A DNA stretch of 64,000 nt from assembly GCA_016210565.1 (NCBI GenBank), contig JACQUA010000074.1, positions 1 through 64,000 of the forward strand, written 5' to 3'. A program made the translations under genes and the position numbers. The notes below the pieces were generated by a model. The model was not told the origin of the DNA. It saw only the letters and a list, made by a program, of their open reading frames with translations, and ran no database searches. This DNA is from Chloroflexota bacterium (GTDB lineage: Bacteria; Chloroflexota; Dehalococcoidia; JACQUA01). Every line of letters starts with the position of its first letter. Positions within the stretch are counted from its first letter, which is position 1. This document shows positions 15,221 to 25,530 of the stretch, in pieces.

Positions 15221-16978
15221 ATGAACTCTATGAACTCCTTTGGTCTCGAATCCCGGTTCCAGGTACTCGAACTCCTGGGCGGCGGCGGCTTTGCCGATGT
15301 TTACAAAGCCGTCCGGAAGTCGGACAGGCTCACCGTGGCCCTGAAGCTGCCCCGGCTGGCCGGGTTCCAGACGGCCCAGCACGACCTCTTTCTCAAAGAA
15401 GCCGAGAAGTGGAAGAACCTCCGCCATGCCCACATCGTCCCGCTGATCGAGTTCGGTCGGACGCCGGTACCTTACATCGCCATGGAGTACATGTCCGCCG
15501 GCTCTTTGCGGGGAAGGATTGGCAAGCTGGCCATCCCGGAAGCCCTGGCCGTCGCCGCCCAGGTGGCGGAAGGCCTCTTCTATGCGCACCGCTGCGGCCT
15601 GGTGCACCTGGACATCAAGCCGGAGAATATCCTCTTCGATGCGGAAGGCAAAGCCAGGCTGAGCGACTGGGGCCTGAGCAGAGTCATGCTGGCCAGCTCG
15701 GCGGGCAGCACGGCCAGCGCCGGGACGCTGGCCTACTCCGCGCCGGAGCAGGTGTTCCCCCCCAGGTTCGGCGAGCGGGACTGGCAGACCGACGTGTGGC
15801 AGTTCGGCGCCACCCTTTACGAAATGGTCACCGGCCGGTTGCCGTTCCAGGCGGACAACATCCTGGAGCTGGGCCAGAAAATCTGCACTGAAGAACCACT
15901 GCCCCCGCGGCAGTTCCGGCCCCACCTGGACATACCCGGCGAATTGAACGACCTGATCATGCGCTGCCTCCGCAAGGACAAGAAAGAGAGGTTCCGCGAC
16001 TTCTATCCCATCCAGGGCGCCATCGAGACCCTCCTCCGACCGCCCGCCAAGGTCGAGACTTTCTCCACACCCACAACCCAACGTCGTTCCCGCGAAGGCG
16101 GGAATCCAGTGGTCCCGCAAAAGCGCCAGCCTTCCCCCGTGCCGGCAACATCCAAAACCCGTACGGGCACGTTGCACGTGCCCCCCCAGCAAGAGGGCGA
16201 GCCTTCCCCCATACCCGCAGCCGTACCCGGCCCGGAGCCCCAGCGGAAGCGCCGGCCAGTCCTTGCCATCGTCCTGCCCTTGCTGTTTGTCGTGCTGCTT
16301 GGAGCGGGTGGATTAACATACTGGGCGGCTGCCAACAAGAAGCCTCCACCCATGATCCCGCCCACCGCCACGCCAGCCGCCGCCGGCGTTGCGCAGCGGG
16401 CTACCCCCCCAGCCCCGGCACCTACGAGCACCCCTGCACCAAAGCCGGCGACGGCCGCGCCAACGCCTCTGCCCGGCACCGAACCCAGGAAACCGGCCGC
16501 GGTGAACGAACCTCCGGTTCCGCGCCTTCCGGACGCGGTCACCACGAGACCCAGCTTCTTCAAGGGTGGCGAATTGGCGGGTGGCCATTCTGACTCTATC
16601 CCAGTTCAACTGAAGGTAGGAGAAATGCTCCAAGGGGAAATTATTGCGGTCCGCAATCAGAGTTTGAGCTGGGATATCGCTGACTTTAGCGGCCGCGTCG
16701 TTCAGTCCTTTGGGACAACGGATACCAGAGCGGGTTTCTACTACGCGCCGGAGGTTGACGGACAGCATTACATAGTGATCACCAATCCCAGGGACTGGGA
16801 GATCGGTACGCATGGTTACCAGGTGACCTATTCCACAACAGGTTCTACCGTGCCTCCCGGAGCGGGGTCAGGTCAAGGCTCCGGAGCACCGGTGATTAAG
16901 TGGGTGCTCATCATCGCGTCGGCTGGGGTTGTCTTCTTCATAATCCGACGGCTCTCTTGGGGAGCCAAACGTGGCTGA
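15221..16978 (+). CDS. Transmembrane Ser/Thr kinase with GOLD-like sensor
   Basis: 585 residues, a paralogue of the kinase at 8516. The kinase domain (about 13-270) keeps LGGGGFADVY, Lys42 in VALK, HLDIKPEN with Asp131, DWG and SAPEQ. A linker (275-345) includes RRSREGGNP and TGTLHVP, encoded by two dispersed repeats (TTCCCGCGAAGGCGGGAATCC and GGGCACGTTGCACGTGCCC). A transmembrane helix at about 346-370 is followed by a P/T/A-rich stalk. A beta-rich domain (about 455-540; IPVQLKVGEMLQGEI, RAGFYYAPEVDGQHYIVI) resembles a diverged GOLD or bacterial pre-peptidase-like fold. A second hydrophobic helix (555-578) may bring the C-terminus back inside. No PKD domain, unlike the paralogue. Confidence 0.83.
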   Translation: MNSMNSFGLESRFQVLELLGGGGFADVYKAVRKSDRLTVALKLPRLAGFQTAQHDLFLKEAEKWKNLRHAHIVPLIEFGRTPVPYIAMEYMSAGSLRGRIGKLAIPEALAVAAQVAEGLFYAHRCGLVHLDIKPENILFDAEGKARLSDWGLSRVMLASSAGSTASAGTLAYSAPEQVFPPRFGERDWQTDVWQFGATLYEMVTGRLPFQADNILELGQKICTEEPLPPRQFRPHLDIPGELNDLIMRCLRKDKKERFRDFYPIQGAIETLLRPPAKVETFSTPTTQRRSREGGNPVVPQKRQPSPVPATSKTRTGTLHVPPQQEGEPSPIPAAVPGPEPQRKRRPVLAIVLPLLFVVLLGAGGLTYWAAANKKPPPMIPPTATPAAAGVAQRATPPAPAPTSTPAPKPATAAPTPLPGTEPRKPAAVNEPPVPRLPDAVTTRPSFFKGGELAGGHSDSIPVQLKVGEMLQGEIIAVRNQSLSWDIADFSGRVVQSFGTTDTRAGFYYAPEVDGQHYIVITNPRDWEIGTHGYQVTYSTTGSTVPPGAGSGQGSGAPVIKWVLIIASAGVVFFIIRRLSWGAKRG

Positions 16979-17151
16979 CAACCTTGTTCGGGCAGTAGTG
17001 AGTAGCACGGTAGCAAGTAGCGAGTAGTGAGTAGTCAGTAGTCAGCGGACGGCGGACGGCAGGCAGCAGCCGACATCTGACAGCCGATAGCCGGAGTCTG
17101 GTAGCTGATAGCTGAAAGCTGTTAGCTGGCAGCCATTCACAGGAGGACAAC
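16979..17151. repeat. Intergenic repeat block with strong RBS
   Basis: AGTAGTGAGTAGC and TAGCTGATAGCTGAAAGCTGTTAGC arrays with no gene. CACAGGAGGACAAC just before 17152 is the ribosome-binding site of the next gene. Confidence 0.7.
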
Positions 17152-18954
17152 ATGCTTACGTTGAATGAAACGGAATTTGCCCGCCGGTTCTACGCGCGGG
17201 AGCTGCGGGGATGGGTGACCAAGGACTTCGCCGTGCCCCAGGGGATGAACGCCATGCTCCTCAGGGATGAAGAACTGCAGCACGTGGCGGGGCCGGGGGC
17301 GGTCACCGTGGCTTCGGGGGTGAAACAGCTCATCGCGGAGTGGTTCGACTGGGGCCGCGACAAGGACTGCCTGGTCCTGGTCAGGGCCAGCGATTTCGAG
17401 CTGCCCTATTCCCTGAGCAGGCTGCTCACCGGCGACCCGATATTCCTGGACCTGGCTTTCAGACTGGTCGCCCGCCTCAAACCCGGCAGCGGGGCCAACT
17501 TCCTGCACAACCTGATGCAGGACAGGATGAGCCTCACCTTCGAAGAATTGAAGTCCAGCCTCCAGCCGGAGATCAAGGATGCCGCCCAGTCCCATCTCCG
17601 CAAGAAGCGCCTCCAGGAGCTGGCGGATACCTTTCCCGATTCCCTCAAGGACCTGGAGACCGACCTGGAGCTCCGTCTGAACCAGACCCTGGCGAGTTCC
17701 GGGCTGGCCTTTGTCCAGTTGAAGGGCCTCGACTTTTACTGCCAGGCCTGGGACGAACGCACCATCGCCCTGGCCGACGCCTTCGCCAAGGTGACCAGGA
17801 AGAAGGTCGATCTGGACACGCGGAAACAGCTTTTCGAGCTGATCAGCCAGGAAGAGCTCCAGGCCATCGCCGAGGAAACGAAGAAGGCCGAGCACTACAA
17901 GCTCAGGACCCAATTGTGGGAGAGGATGCGCCGGGCCGCCCAGACGGACAAGATGAATGAACTACTTGCCAGCCATGACTTCGAGAAATTCCTTGATGGG
18001 ATTGACCGGGATAAATTGCTGATGCACGCGGAACGCGAAGAGATCAAGAGAAACCTGTCGGACAAGCTGGAGGACCGGGACCGGGCGAGGGCGCATTTGA
18101 TCCGCATCACGCAACTGAAGAACGACTACGAATACCGCCAGCAGGACATGTCCCTGCGCCAGCGTTTGACCGCGGAGCAGCAATCGGCGGAGGCCGAGAT
18201 CGAGAAGGGCCGTCTGAGGGTGGAACTGGAGCGCGTGGACATCGAAATCCAGATACGGCGCAAGCAGGAGGAAGCGGAGCTGGAGGGGGCGAAGCTCCGC
18301 GCCGGCATCGACGACATCGGGCTGGGCCAGGAGGGGAAAAGAAAGGCCCAGCAGAGGCTCGACCAGGCGGAGACAGACCGGCAGCGCCTCGAGACCAAGA
18401 GGGAGGAGATGAAGCAGGAAATAGACTACTACAAGTCGCTGGGTTGCATGCCCCCGGAGGCGCTGGTCATGGCCGCGCCTACGCCGGAGAAGGCCAAGCT
18501 CCTGGCGGACCTGGCCAAGCTAAAGAGCCAGGCGGGAATGACGGTGGAGCAGATACTGGCCTCGGCGGTAGCCGCGGGATCTTCCACGCAGTCCGCCGAC
18601 ATTCTGAGGGACATGGCCGCCAGGGCGAACACTATCAGCCAGCAAGACATGGGCGAAAGGCGTGTGGAAGAGCAGGTAAAGTTCCGCGCGGAGCTACAGA
18701 AGTCCAATGATGTCTTCTTCCAGGGCTACAAGGAGATGTTTGAAAAGGCCATGAAGACCATTGCCGATATCGCCCAGTCGAAGGGCCAGGCGTCGCCGGG
18801 CTATTATGCGCCTTTCCCGGGTTATCCGCCGTATTCGACTCCGTGGCCCGCGCCCCCGCCGCCCAATCCTGGCCCGCAGTGCCCGCGCTGCCGCCAGTCC
18901 CTTCCCCCCACCGGCAACTTCTGCCCCTACTGCGGGGAGAAACGGACCCCGTAG
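17152..18954 (+). CDS. SPFH-like protein with long coiled coil and C-terminal zinc ribbon
   Basis: 600 residues. The N-terminal 200 (KDFAVPQGMNAMLLRDEELQ..., ASDFELPYSLSRLLTGDPIFLDLAFRLVARL, then LNQTLASSGLAFVQL) fit an SPFH domain of the kind in bacterial virion-core-like (YdjI) proteins. Residues 270-430 are a highly charged coiled coil. Residues 435-560 (APTPEKAKLLADLAKLK, SADILRDMAARA, YKEMFEKAMKTIADIA) resemble the C-terminal module of the FHA protein at 7682. After a PPYSTPWPAPPPP hinge the protein ends in a zinc ribbon (CPRCRQ...CPYCGE). No transmembrane helix. Likely a membrane-associated scaffold and the last gene of the ESCRT-like locus. Confidence 0.7.
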   Translation: MLTLNETEFARRFYARELRGWVTKDFAVPQGMNAMLLRDEELQHVAGPGAVTVASGVKQLIAEWFDWGRDKDCLVLVRASDFELPYSLSRLLTGDPIFLDLAFRLVARLKPGSGANFLHNLMQDRMSLTFEELKSSLQPEIKDAAQSHLRKKRLQELADTFPDSLKDLETDLELRLNQTLASSGLAFVQLKGLDFYCQAWDERTIALADAFAKVTRKKVDLDTRKQLFELISQEELQAIAEETKKAEHYKLRTQLWERMRRAAQTDKMNELLASHDFEKFLDGIDRDKLLMHAEREEIKRNLSDKLEDRDRARAHLIRITQLKNDYEYRQQDMSLRQRLTAEQQSAEAEIEKGRLRVELERVDIEIQIRRKQEEAELEGAKLRAGIDDIGLGQEGKRKAQQRLDQAETDRQRLETKREEMKQEIDYYKSLGCMPPEALVMAAPTPEKAKLLADLAKLKSQAGMTVEQILASAVAAGSSTQSADILRDMAARANTISQQDMGERRVEEQVKFRAELQKSNDVFFQGYKEMFEKAMKTIADIAQSKGQASPGYYAPFPGYPPYSTPWPAPPPPNPGPQCPRCRQSLPPTGNFCPYCGEKRTP

Positions 18955-19020
18955 AGGGGGTAGGATGGGCGGAGTAGCACGGGCATCTTGCCCGTGACGA
19001 CGGGCTGCCCGGAAAGGCAT

Positions 19021-19146
19021 TTGAGCGAGCTTCCGGGCAAGAAGGTGGATCTTGTGATGAAGAGCGCTCTGAAACCGAAGATCGGCGAGCATATTCCGAG
19101 AGAGGTTGTGCACGTACGAGCGCGCGGCCGCATTCAGATTACTTGA
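19021..19146 (+). pseudogene. 3' fragment of a minimal nucleotidyltransferase gene
   Basis: The frame from 19021 reads LSELPGKKVDLVMKSALKPK followed by IGEHIPREVVHV and ends at TGA 19146. This is the typical C-terminus of MNT-type nucleotidyltransferases (..GxKVDLV....LKP.I...I..EVVY.). The catalytic N-terminal part is absent; upstream is a CACGGGCAT..TGCCCGTG repeat. It is a remnant of a lost toxin-antitoxin module. Confidence 0.6.
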
Positions 19147-19165
19147 AAAGTGACTTGAAGACCCC

Positions 19166-19408
19166 CTACTTCAGCCGTTTCACCAGATCATCCTTGGGGA
19201 CAGCGTTCCACAAACTCACCCGGTCGAGTATGTCATTTAAAGTCCCCTTAGCCAGGACTTTGTGCGCCACCACTGTGATATTGTGTTCGCCAAGTGCGCC
19301 GGTCTTCCTCAGCCTGATATGACTTCCCCGCTGCCTGATGACCTCGTAGCCCAGCTTCGAAAGAAGGCGAACGACGTCGTCACCGCTAACCTAAGGAAGT
19401 TTTGGCAC
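19166..19408 (-). pseudogene. hicA: hicA toxin gene interrupted by an in-frame TAG
   Basis: On the minus strand, GTG 19408 begins VPKLP, then TAG (19393-19391), then VSGDDVVRLLSKLGYEVIRQ, RGSHIRL and so on to TAG at 19166; 80 codons, exactly HicA size. Intact relatives read MPKLP.[VL]SG..V...L.KLGY...RQ.GSH, so the TAG replaces one residue of the N-terminus. The catalytic His of RGSH is kept. The start overlaps the end of hicB by 23 bases. The reading frame downstream of the stop is undamaged, which suggests a recent nonsense mutation (or an assembly error). No good restart codon (ATG, GTG or TTG) lies near the beginning of the remaining frame. Confidence 0.8.
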
Positions 19409-19598
19409 CGGCCAGTTTCACCTCGGAAAGAGTGAGAATGCTTATCGGTTCGCTGGTGTTGCCAAAATGGACCGCCACGGCTTCCTTAATGTTCTCATAA
19501 AGCTCGTCCAGGGTCTTTCCCTGGGTGAATATGTCCTCACCTATTCCGCGGGCGCACCAGAATTCACCGTCAAAATATGTTTCCATTTTTACCAGCAT
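19386..19598 (-). CDS. hicB: HicB-like antitoxin
   Basis: I start at ATG 19598, which has GGAGG nine bases upstream; the track start at 19763 is too long. The 70-residue product begins MLVKMETYFDGEFWCARGIG and has the partial RNase-H-like HicB fold with GKTLDELYENIKEAV. In HicAB systems HicB blocks the HicA double-stranded-RNA-binding-like RNase. Its toxin partner directly downstream is broken by a stop codon, so the antitoxin may now be an orphan. Confidence 0.8.
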   Translation of the reverse strand: MLVKMETYFDGEFWCARGIGEDIFTQGKTLDELYENIKEAVAVHFGNTSEPISILTLSEVKLAGAKTSLG

Positions 19599-19622
19599 TG
19601 TCTTTCCTCCAGAAGCAACATC

Positions 19623-19651
19623 ATTATACCAGAAAGCAGTAGCCGGACAGT
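19623..19651 (-). promoter_or_regulatory. Probable hicBA promoter
   Basis: Minus strand TATAAT (19628-19623) preceded by TGG forms an extended -10 (TGGTATAAT), 25 bases upstream of the hicB ATG. The -35 position (ACTGTC) is weak. Confidence 0.45.
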
Positions 19652-19702
19652 AGAGGGTAACCAGGTTGGTTGATCGGCCCAAAACTCGACGGTGATGCCA
19701 AG

Positions 19703-20311
19703 CTACTTCCCGTTGCATATGGGCAGTCGCCCCCACTCCATGACGTAAACTCCCCGAAAGCATGTTTCCAGTGGGATTACGAGTTTGGGGACGAAGAATT
19801 CTGGATTCGAGTCAAGGCCGGAATAGTCGTCCGGTTGGGCCGGAGGGATCCAGCAGACCGGACAAACTGCGACATACAAGTCATGGCCATCATCGCCCGG
19901 GAATGCTTTCTTGTAGTTTTCCGCTCCCCCGTGACCCGTGCCGCCACGGAAAGCCGTCCTGTCAAAGTCATTTAGGCGCTTCTTGAGGCTTGTAGTCACT
20001 CCTGGTTTGGTCTCTCCGAAGTACACTACCTCCTGGGCAAGCGGTTGTACCTTAGGCGGTGGCCCGGATGGATACTTTGCCAATATGTACACCCCCACGT
20101 CGTCCAGGGGCAACTTGTACCTCGTTGCCCAAGGTTCCCACCTGTGCAGTCTCAGTCTAACCCGGCCTTTATACTTCCCCTGCCACTTGTTGTTCAGCCT
20201 GCCTATGACGTCTGGTAGCACGCTCCCTCCTTTCCTGAGAAAACCCTTGAATTGGCGCTTGTTCGCAGGGTCGTGATGTTTTCCACGCTGGATGAATTTG
20301 GTTGAACCCAA
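19703..20311 (-). CDS. GIY-YIG-like nuclease domain protein
   Basis: About 202 residues from TTG 20311; the true start is unclear as no good ribosome-binding site is visible. The middle reads VGVYILAKY..., EVVYFGETKPGVTTSLKKRLNDF, then GTGHGGAENYKK. This resembles the GIY...YxG...R core of GIY-YIG nucleases: GVY, then VYFGET, then a conserved Arg. Near the end MEWGRLPICNGK could supply the family's catalytic Glu and Asn. It stands alone between hicBA and a nitroreductase gene. It may be a stand-alone homing-type or restriction-type nuclease; confidence in the fold is moderate. Confidence 0.5.
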   Translation of the reverse strand: MGSTKFIQRGKHHDPANKRQFKGFLRKGGSVLPDVIGRLNNKWQGKYKGRVRLRLHRWEPWATRYKLPLDDVGVYILAKYPSGPPPKVQPLAQEVVYFGETKPGVTTSLKKRLNDFDRTAFRGGTGHGGAENYKKAFPGDDGHDLYVAVCPVCWIPPAQPDDYSGLDSNPEFFVPKLVIPLETCFRGVYVMEWGRLPICNGK

Positions 20312-20340
20312 GAAGTGCTGCGACTGCCTCTAGCGGCTGA

Positions 20341-21057
20341 CTAGTCCGCTATCGTCGCCCGGCCGTCGTGGATGGCTTTGATGAATTTCTTGACCTGGTC
20401 GTCGGAGCGGTATTTGGACGTGTCGTAGCGGCCGGCGTGGGTAAATTCTTGCGCGGGCCGGACCAGCCTGGGGCGGGGGGACTGGTCCGGGAAGCCGGCC
20501 ACCATGGTGTCGTAGAGGGTGTAGTCCCTGGGGATTCCCAGCAACTGTTTGATCAGAGCCTGGGGCAGGGGCTGGGAGGTCGCGGTAACCCACTGGGAAC
20601 CGAGGCCGAGGCTGGCCGCTGCCAGGTGCATGTAGAGGAAGACATTGGCCAGGCTGGATGGCGTGATGCTGGCCCGGTTCATAGTGTAGGCCGAAAGGGG
20701 ATAGGTGGCTTCCAGACGGGGGTCGCCGAACAGGATGAGGAAGACCGGAGCGTCGGCGAAACCCGGGCGGCCTCCAGGGGGGCGGTCGTCGGCGGGGTGG
20801 CGTTCCTCTTTGGGCCTGGTCTGGCCCAGCTTGTAGCTGCTGGCGTTGGCTTCGTTGACGATTTCGACAATCCTGTCTTTGGTCGCTTTGTCCCTGACCA
20901 CCACTATCTCCCAGGGCTGGGAGTTGGCCCCGGAGGGGGCGAAGCGGGCGGCCTCGACGATTTTGTTGACATAATCATCGGGCAGCGGGTCGGGTTTGAA
21001 GCGGCGGATGCTCCGCCTTTTCTGTACCAGTTGGAGGAAACCTTCGTAGTCTATCAT
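20341..21057 (-). CDS. Nitroreductase-family FMN oxidoreductase
   Basis: I start at ATG 21057 with AAGGAG upstream; 238 residues. The N-terminal RRSIRRFKPDPLPDDYVNKI and AARFAPSGANSQPWEIVVV are the FMN-phosphate and flavin-contact motifs of the nitroreductase family. SLGLGSQWVT and LGIPRDYTLYDTMVAGFP match the later conserved core. Such enzymes use NAD(P)H to reduce nitro groups, quinones or enones, or remove halogens. Its neighbours (amidohydrolase, Fe-S oxidoreductase, UbiD genes further on) suggest a role in reductive metabolism of aromatic or unsaturated compounds, but the substrate cannot be read from sequence. Confidence 0.88.
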   Translation of the reverse strand: MIDYEGFLQLVQKRRSIRRFKPDPLPDDYVNKIVEAARFAPSGANSQPWEIVVVRDKATKDRIVEIVNEANASSYKLGQTRPKEERHPADDRPPGGRPGFADAPVFLILFGDPRLEATYPLSAYTMNRASITPSSLANVFLYMHLAAASLGLGSQWVTATSQPLPQALIKQLLGIPRDYTLYDTMVAGFPDQSPRPRLVRPAQEFTHAGRYDTSKYRSDDQVKKFIKAIHDGRATIAD

Positions 21058-21301
21058 TGGCAACTCCTTTCGTCGTAAAGAATCCAGAATTCAGAAGCCA
21101 GTAGCGAGTAGCCGCAGCGGCACGCTGCCGCGTGCCCTGCCGGGAGCGAGCAGGATGCGGTAGCAAGCAGGCGATTTCCCGCCCCCCGCCTGCGCGAGGA
21201 CAGGCTTCGCGGGAATGACCGTCCGAACAGTCGCCATTCAGAAGATAAGTAACCATTTCCAAAGTTCGGGCTCTCACAGGCAGGGACGCCTGTGGTACCG
21301 C

Positions 21302-22273
21302 CTACAGGTTCAGCAATTTCCGGGCGTTGGTTTCGAAGATTTGCTGCCTCTCCTTTTCGGGGATGTCCATGCCCTCGATGGCGTCGATGCCATGCCGGGT
21401 GCTCAGGTAGCCGTTCTCCGCGTCGTAGGGGAAATCGGTGCCGAACAGCATTCCACCGGCGCCGTAAAAGCTGTGGGCGCATATCAGGGCCTCGGCGCTG
21501 CCGCCGACCGCCGTATCCACGTGGAATTGGCGGAAGTATTCCAGAGGCTCGTTTTCCAGGCCGGCCTTGTGATTCTCTTTTCCGGTGGTCTCCCAGGAGC
21601 CATAGAAATTGGCGATCCGCCCCCTGAAGAACGGCACCATGGCCCCGGCGTGGTGGATGATCATCTTCAGTTTGGGATGTTTTTGCAGCACCTTTGAGAA
21701 GACCAGGCGGGTCATGGCCAGGGTTGATTCGTAGGGCCAGCCCCAGAGCAGCCACATGTCGTAGGCCGACTTCTCCTCGCCTTTGTATTCGGGAGTCGGG
21801 GGACGGGCGGGGTGGAGCCAGACCGGCAGGTCGTGCTGCTCCATGAGGGCGTAGAGGGGCATGAACTCAGGGCGGTCGATAGGTTTGCCTTCCAGGGGGG
21901 TGGACATCAGGACGCCCTTCAGCTTCAGGTCCTTGAGGGCGCGCTCCGCTTCCCGCATCATGGCGTCCGGGTCCTTGTAGGGCAGGGCGGCCGCCGAGGC
22001 GATGAAGCGGTCGGGGTACTTCACGAGGAGTCCGGCGACTTCCTCGTTGGTGGTCCGGGCCAGTTCCTTTTCCTGGGCGGCGGTAATGTTGCGGGACGTG
22101 GCGCCGGGGACCAGGACCTGGATGACGTCCGGGAATTTGTCCATGACCCGGAATCGGTCTTCCAGGCTCCACAACGACGTCACCCCGGCCATGAGCTGGA
22201 TGGCGCCGCCGTAGCGGTTGATGAGATCCAGGTACTTTGGGGTCATGATGTGGGAGTAGATGTCTATCTTCAT
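21302..22273 (-). CDS. Amidohydrolase_2 family metal-dependent hydrolase or decarboxylase
   Basis: True start is probably ATG 22273 (MKIDIYSHIMTP); the longer ORF runs into repeat DNA. 323 residues. This group contains ACMSD and resorcylate-type decarboxylases and hydrolases with a TIM-barrel. Metal or active-site positions seen: WLHPARPP (His), IHHAGAMVPFF (His) and FGTDFPYD (Asp). The first motif, normally DxHxH, reads D-I-Y-S-H, so the first metal-binding His is replaced by Tyr, which is unusual and may alter metal use. The gene lies between nitroreductase and the Fe-S oxidoreductase, all on the minus strand with repeat-filled gaps. Confidence 0.85.
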   Translation of the reverse strand: MKIDIYSHIMTPKYLDLINRYGGAIQLMAGVTSLWSLEDRFRVMDKFPDVIQVLVPGATSRNITAAQEKELARTTNEEVAGLLVKYPDRFIASAAALPYKDPDAMMREAERALKDLKLKGVLMSTPLEGKPIDRPEFMPLYALMEQHDLPVWLHPARPPTPEYKGEEKSAYDMWLLWGWPYESTLAMTRLVFSKVLQKHPKLKMIIHHAGAMVPFFRGRIANFYGSWETTGKENHKAGLENEPLEYFRQFHVDTAVGGSAEALICAHSFYGAGGMLFGTDFPYDAENGYLSTRHGIDAIEGMDIPEKERQQIFETNARKLLNL

Positions 22274-22595
22274 AGGAATGACGAAGTCCGAATGACGAAT
22301 GACCAGACAAATGACGAATGACGAAGCCCGAATGACGAATGACGAATGACGAAGCCCGAATGACGAATCAATCAAGAAATGACGAATGACGAATCAACGG
22401 TCGTGCCCGGGCAGCCTGGGCACTGCGAAGGGCGAAATAGCGGCCCACACAGGCAGGGACGCCTGTGCCACCCGCGATGAGCCACCGCCTCATTTGAACA
22501 TTCGACATTGGGAATTGATTCGTCATTCGAATTTCGTCATTCGTCATTCGGGTTCACCCTCTCCTTAGTCCTCTCCCATCGAGGGAGAGGAAACG
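22274..22595. repeat. Intergenic ATGACGAATGACGAA repeat array
   Basis: Tandem ATGACGAATGACGAAGCCCGAATGACG units, a CACACAGGCAGGGACGCCTGTGCCACC palindrome, and TCCTCTCCCATCGAGGGAGAGGA hairpin. No gene in about 320 bases. Confidence 0.75.
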
Positions 22596-24674
<2,079 letters not shown>

Positions 24675-25023
24675 GGGGTGTTACCTCCTGGGAGTTAAGA
24701 ACTCAAGACACACAAGTTTAGCATATCGGAAAGGGGATTGGAAGATTGCAGATTGCAGATGCAGATTCCCCGCCCCCCCGGAGGTCAACCACGAAAAACA
24801 CGAAAGGCGCGAAAGACGAAGACCTGACCTGGGCCTTTGGCCTGTTGAACTATGAACCTTACAGACCTTATGAACTTTGTGAACCTTCGACGTTGCCGGC
24901 TGCCGCCAAGTTGGCTGGTGTGCCGGGGGATTGCTTCGTCCCGATACCTCGGGACTCGCAATGACGGTCCCTTGCCGACAGCCGGTAGCCGGTAGCCGAT
25001 AGCTGACTGCTGATAGCTGTTAG
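24675..25023. repeat. Intergenic repeat block
   Basis: About 350 bases without a gene. It holds GATTGCAGATTGCAGATG, ACCACGAAAAACACGAAAGGCGCG, TATGAACCTTACAGACCTTATGAAC, a GATTGCTTCGTCCC...GGGACTCGCAATGAC repeat and TAGCCGATAGCTGACTGCTGATAGC units. Confidence 0.75.
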
Positions 25024-25530
25024 CTACTTCAACTGGCTGCCCGCCATGAAGACGCCGGCGAGGATGGCGAGAATCTGATAAATGCCGGAGAAACTGGTGA
25101 AGAAGAAGGGCAGGCTCGCCAGGCCGAACCCGCGAAGCGACATGAACAGGACGTAGCTCAGGAGGAAGCCGGCGGCGCCGGTGACCGCCAGTCCCCATCC
25201 CCTTTTCTTGTTCACGGCGAGGCCGATCACGACGCCGACAACGTACCCGGCGGCCCCGGCGAGCAGGATGTTGAATATTCCGGCGAAAGGCACCACGGCG
25301 ATCGCCAGGTACCAGAGAAGACCCACGGCCACACCCGTGCCAATGCTGGCGCCGACTGCCCGGAAGTAATAGAGCGGAGGCACCTGGTAGGTGGGCAGCC
25401 TCGACAACCCGGCGCAGCCGCGGCAGCGGGCGCCGACCGGGGTCTGGACCATGCATTTGGGGCAGATAAGTTTGCCGCACTTGCCGCAGCGGAGGTTGGT
25501 TTCAACGTCGGGATGGGTGGCGCAACGCAT
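25024..25530 (-). CDS. Small membrane protein with N-terminal B-box-like zinc finger
   Basis: 168 residues. The first 45 contain C..H...E..LRCGKCGKLICPKC...TPVGARCRGC, a B-box-like zinc-binding segment. About four transmembrane helices follow (residues 60-165). Proteins of this layout (B-box zinc finger plus DUF-type membrane domain) are common in Chloroflexota and Actinobacteria but uncharacterised. No linked function is evident. Confidence 0.75.
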   Translation of the reverse strand: MRCATHPDVETNLRCGKCGKLICPKCMVQTPVGARCRGCAGLSRLPTYQVPPLYYFRAVGASIGTGVAVGLLWYLAIAVVPFAGIFNILLAGAAGYVVGVVIGLAVNKKRGWGLAVTGAAGFLLSYVLFMSLRGFGLASLPFFFTSFSGIYQILAILAGVFMAGSQLK

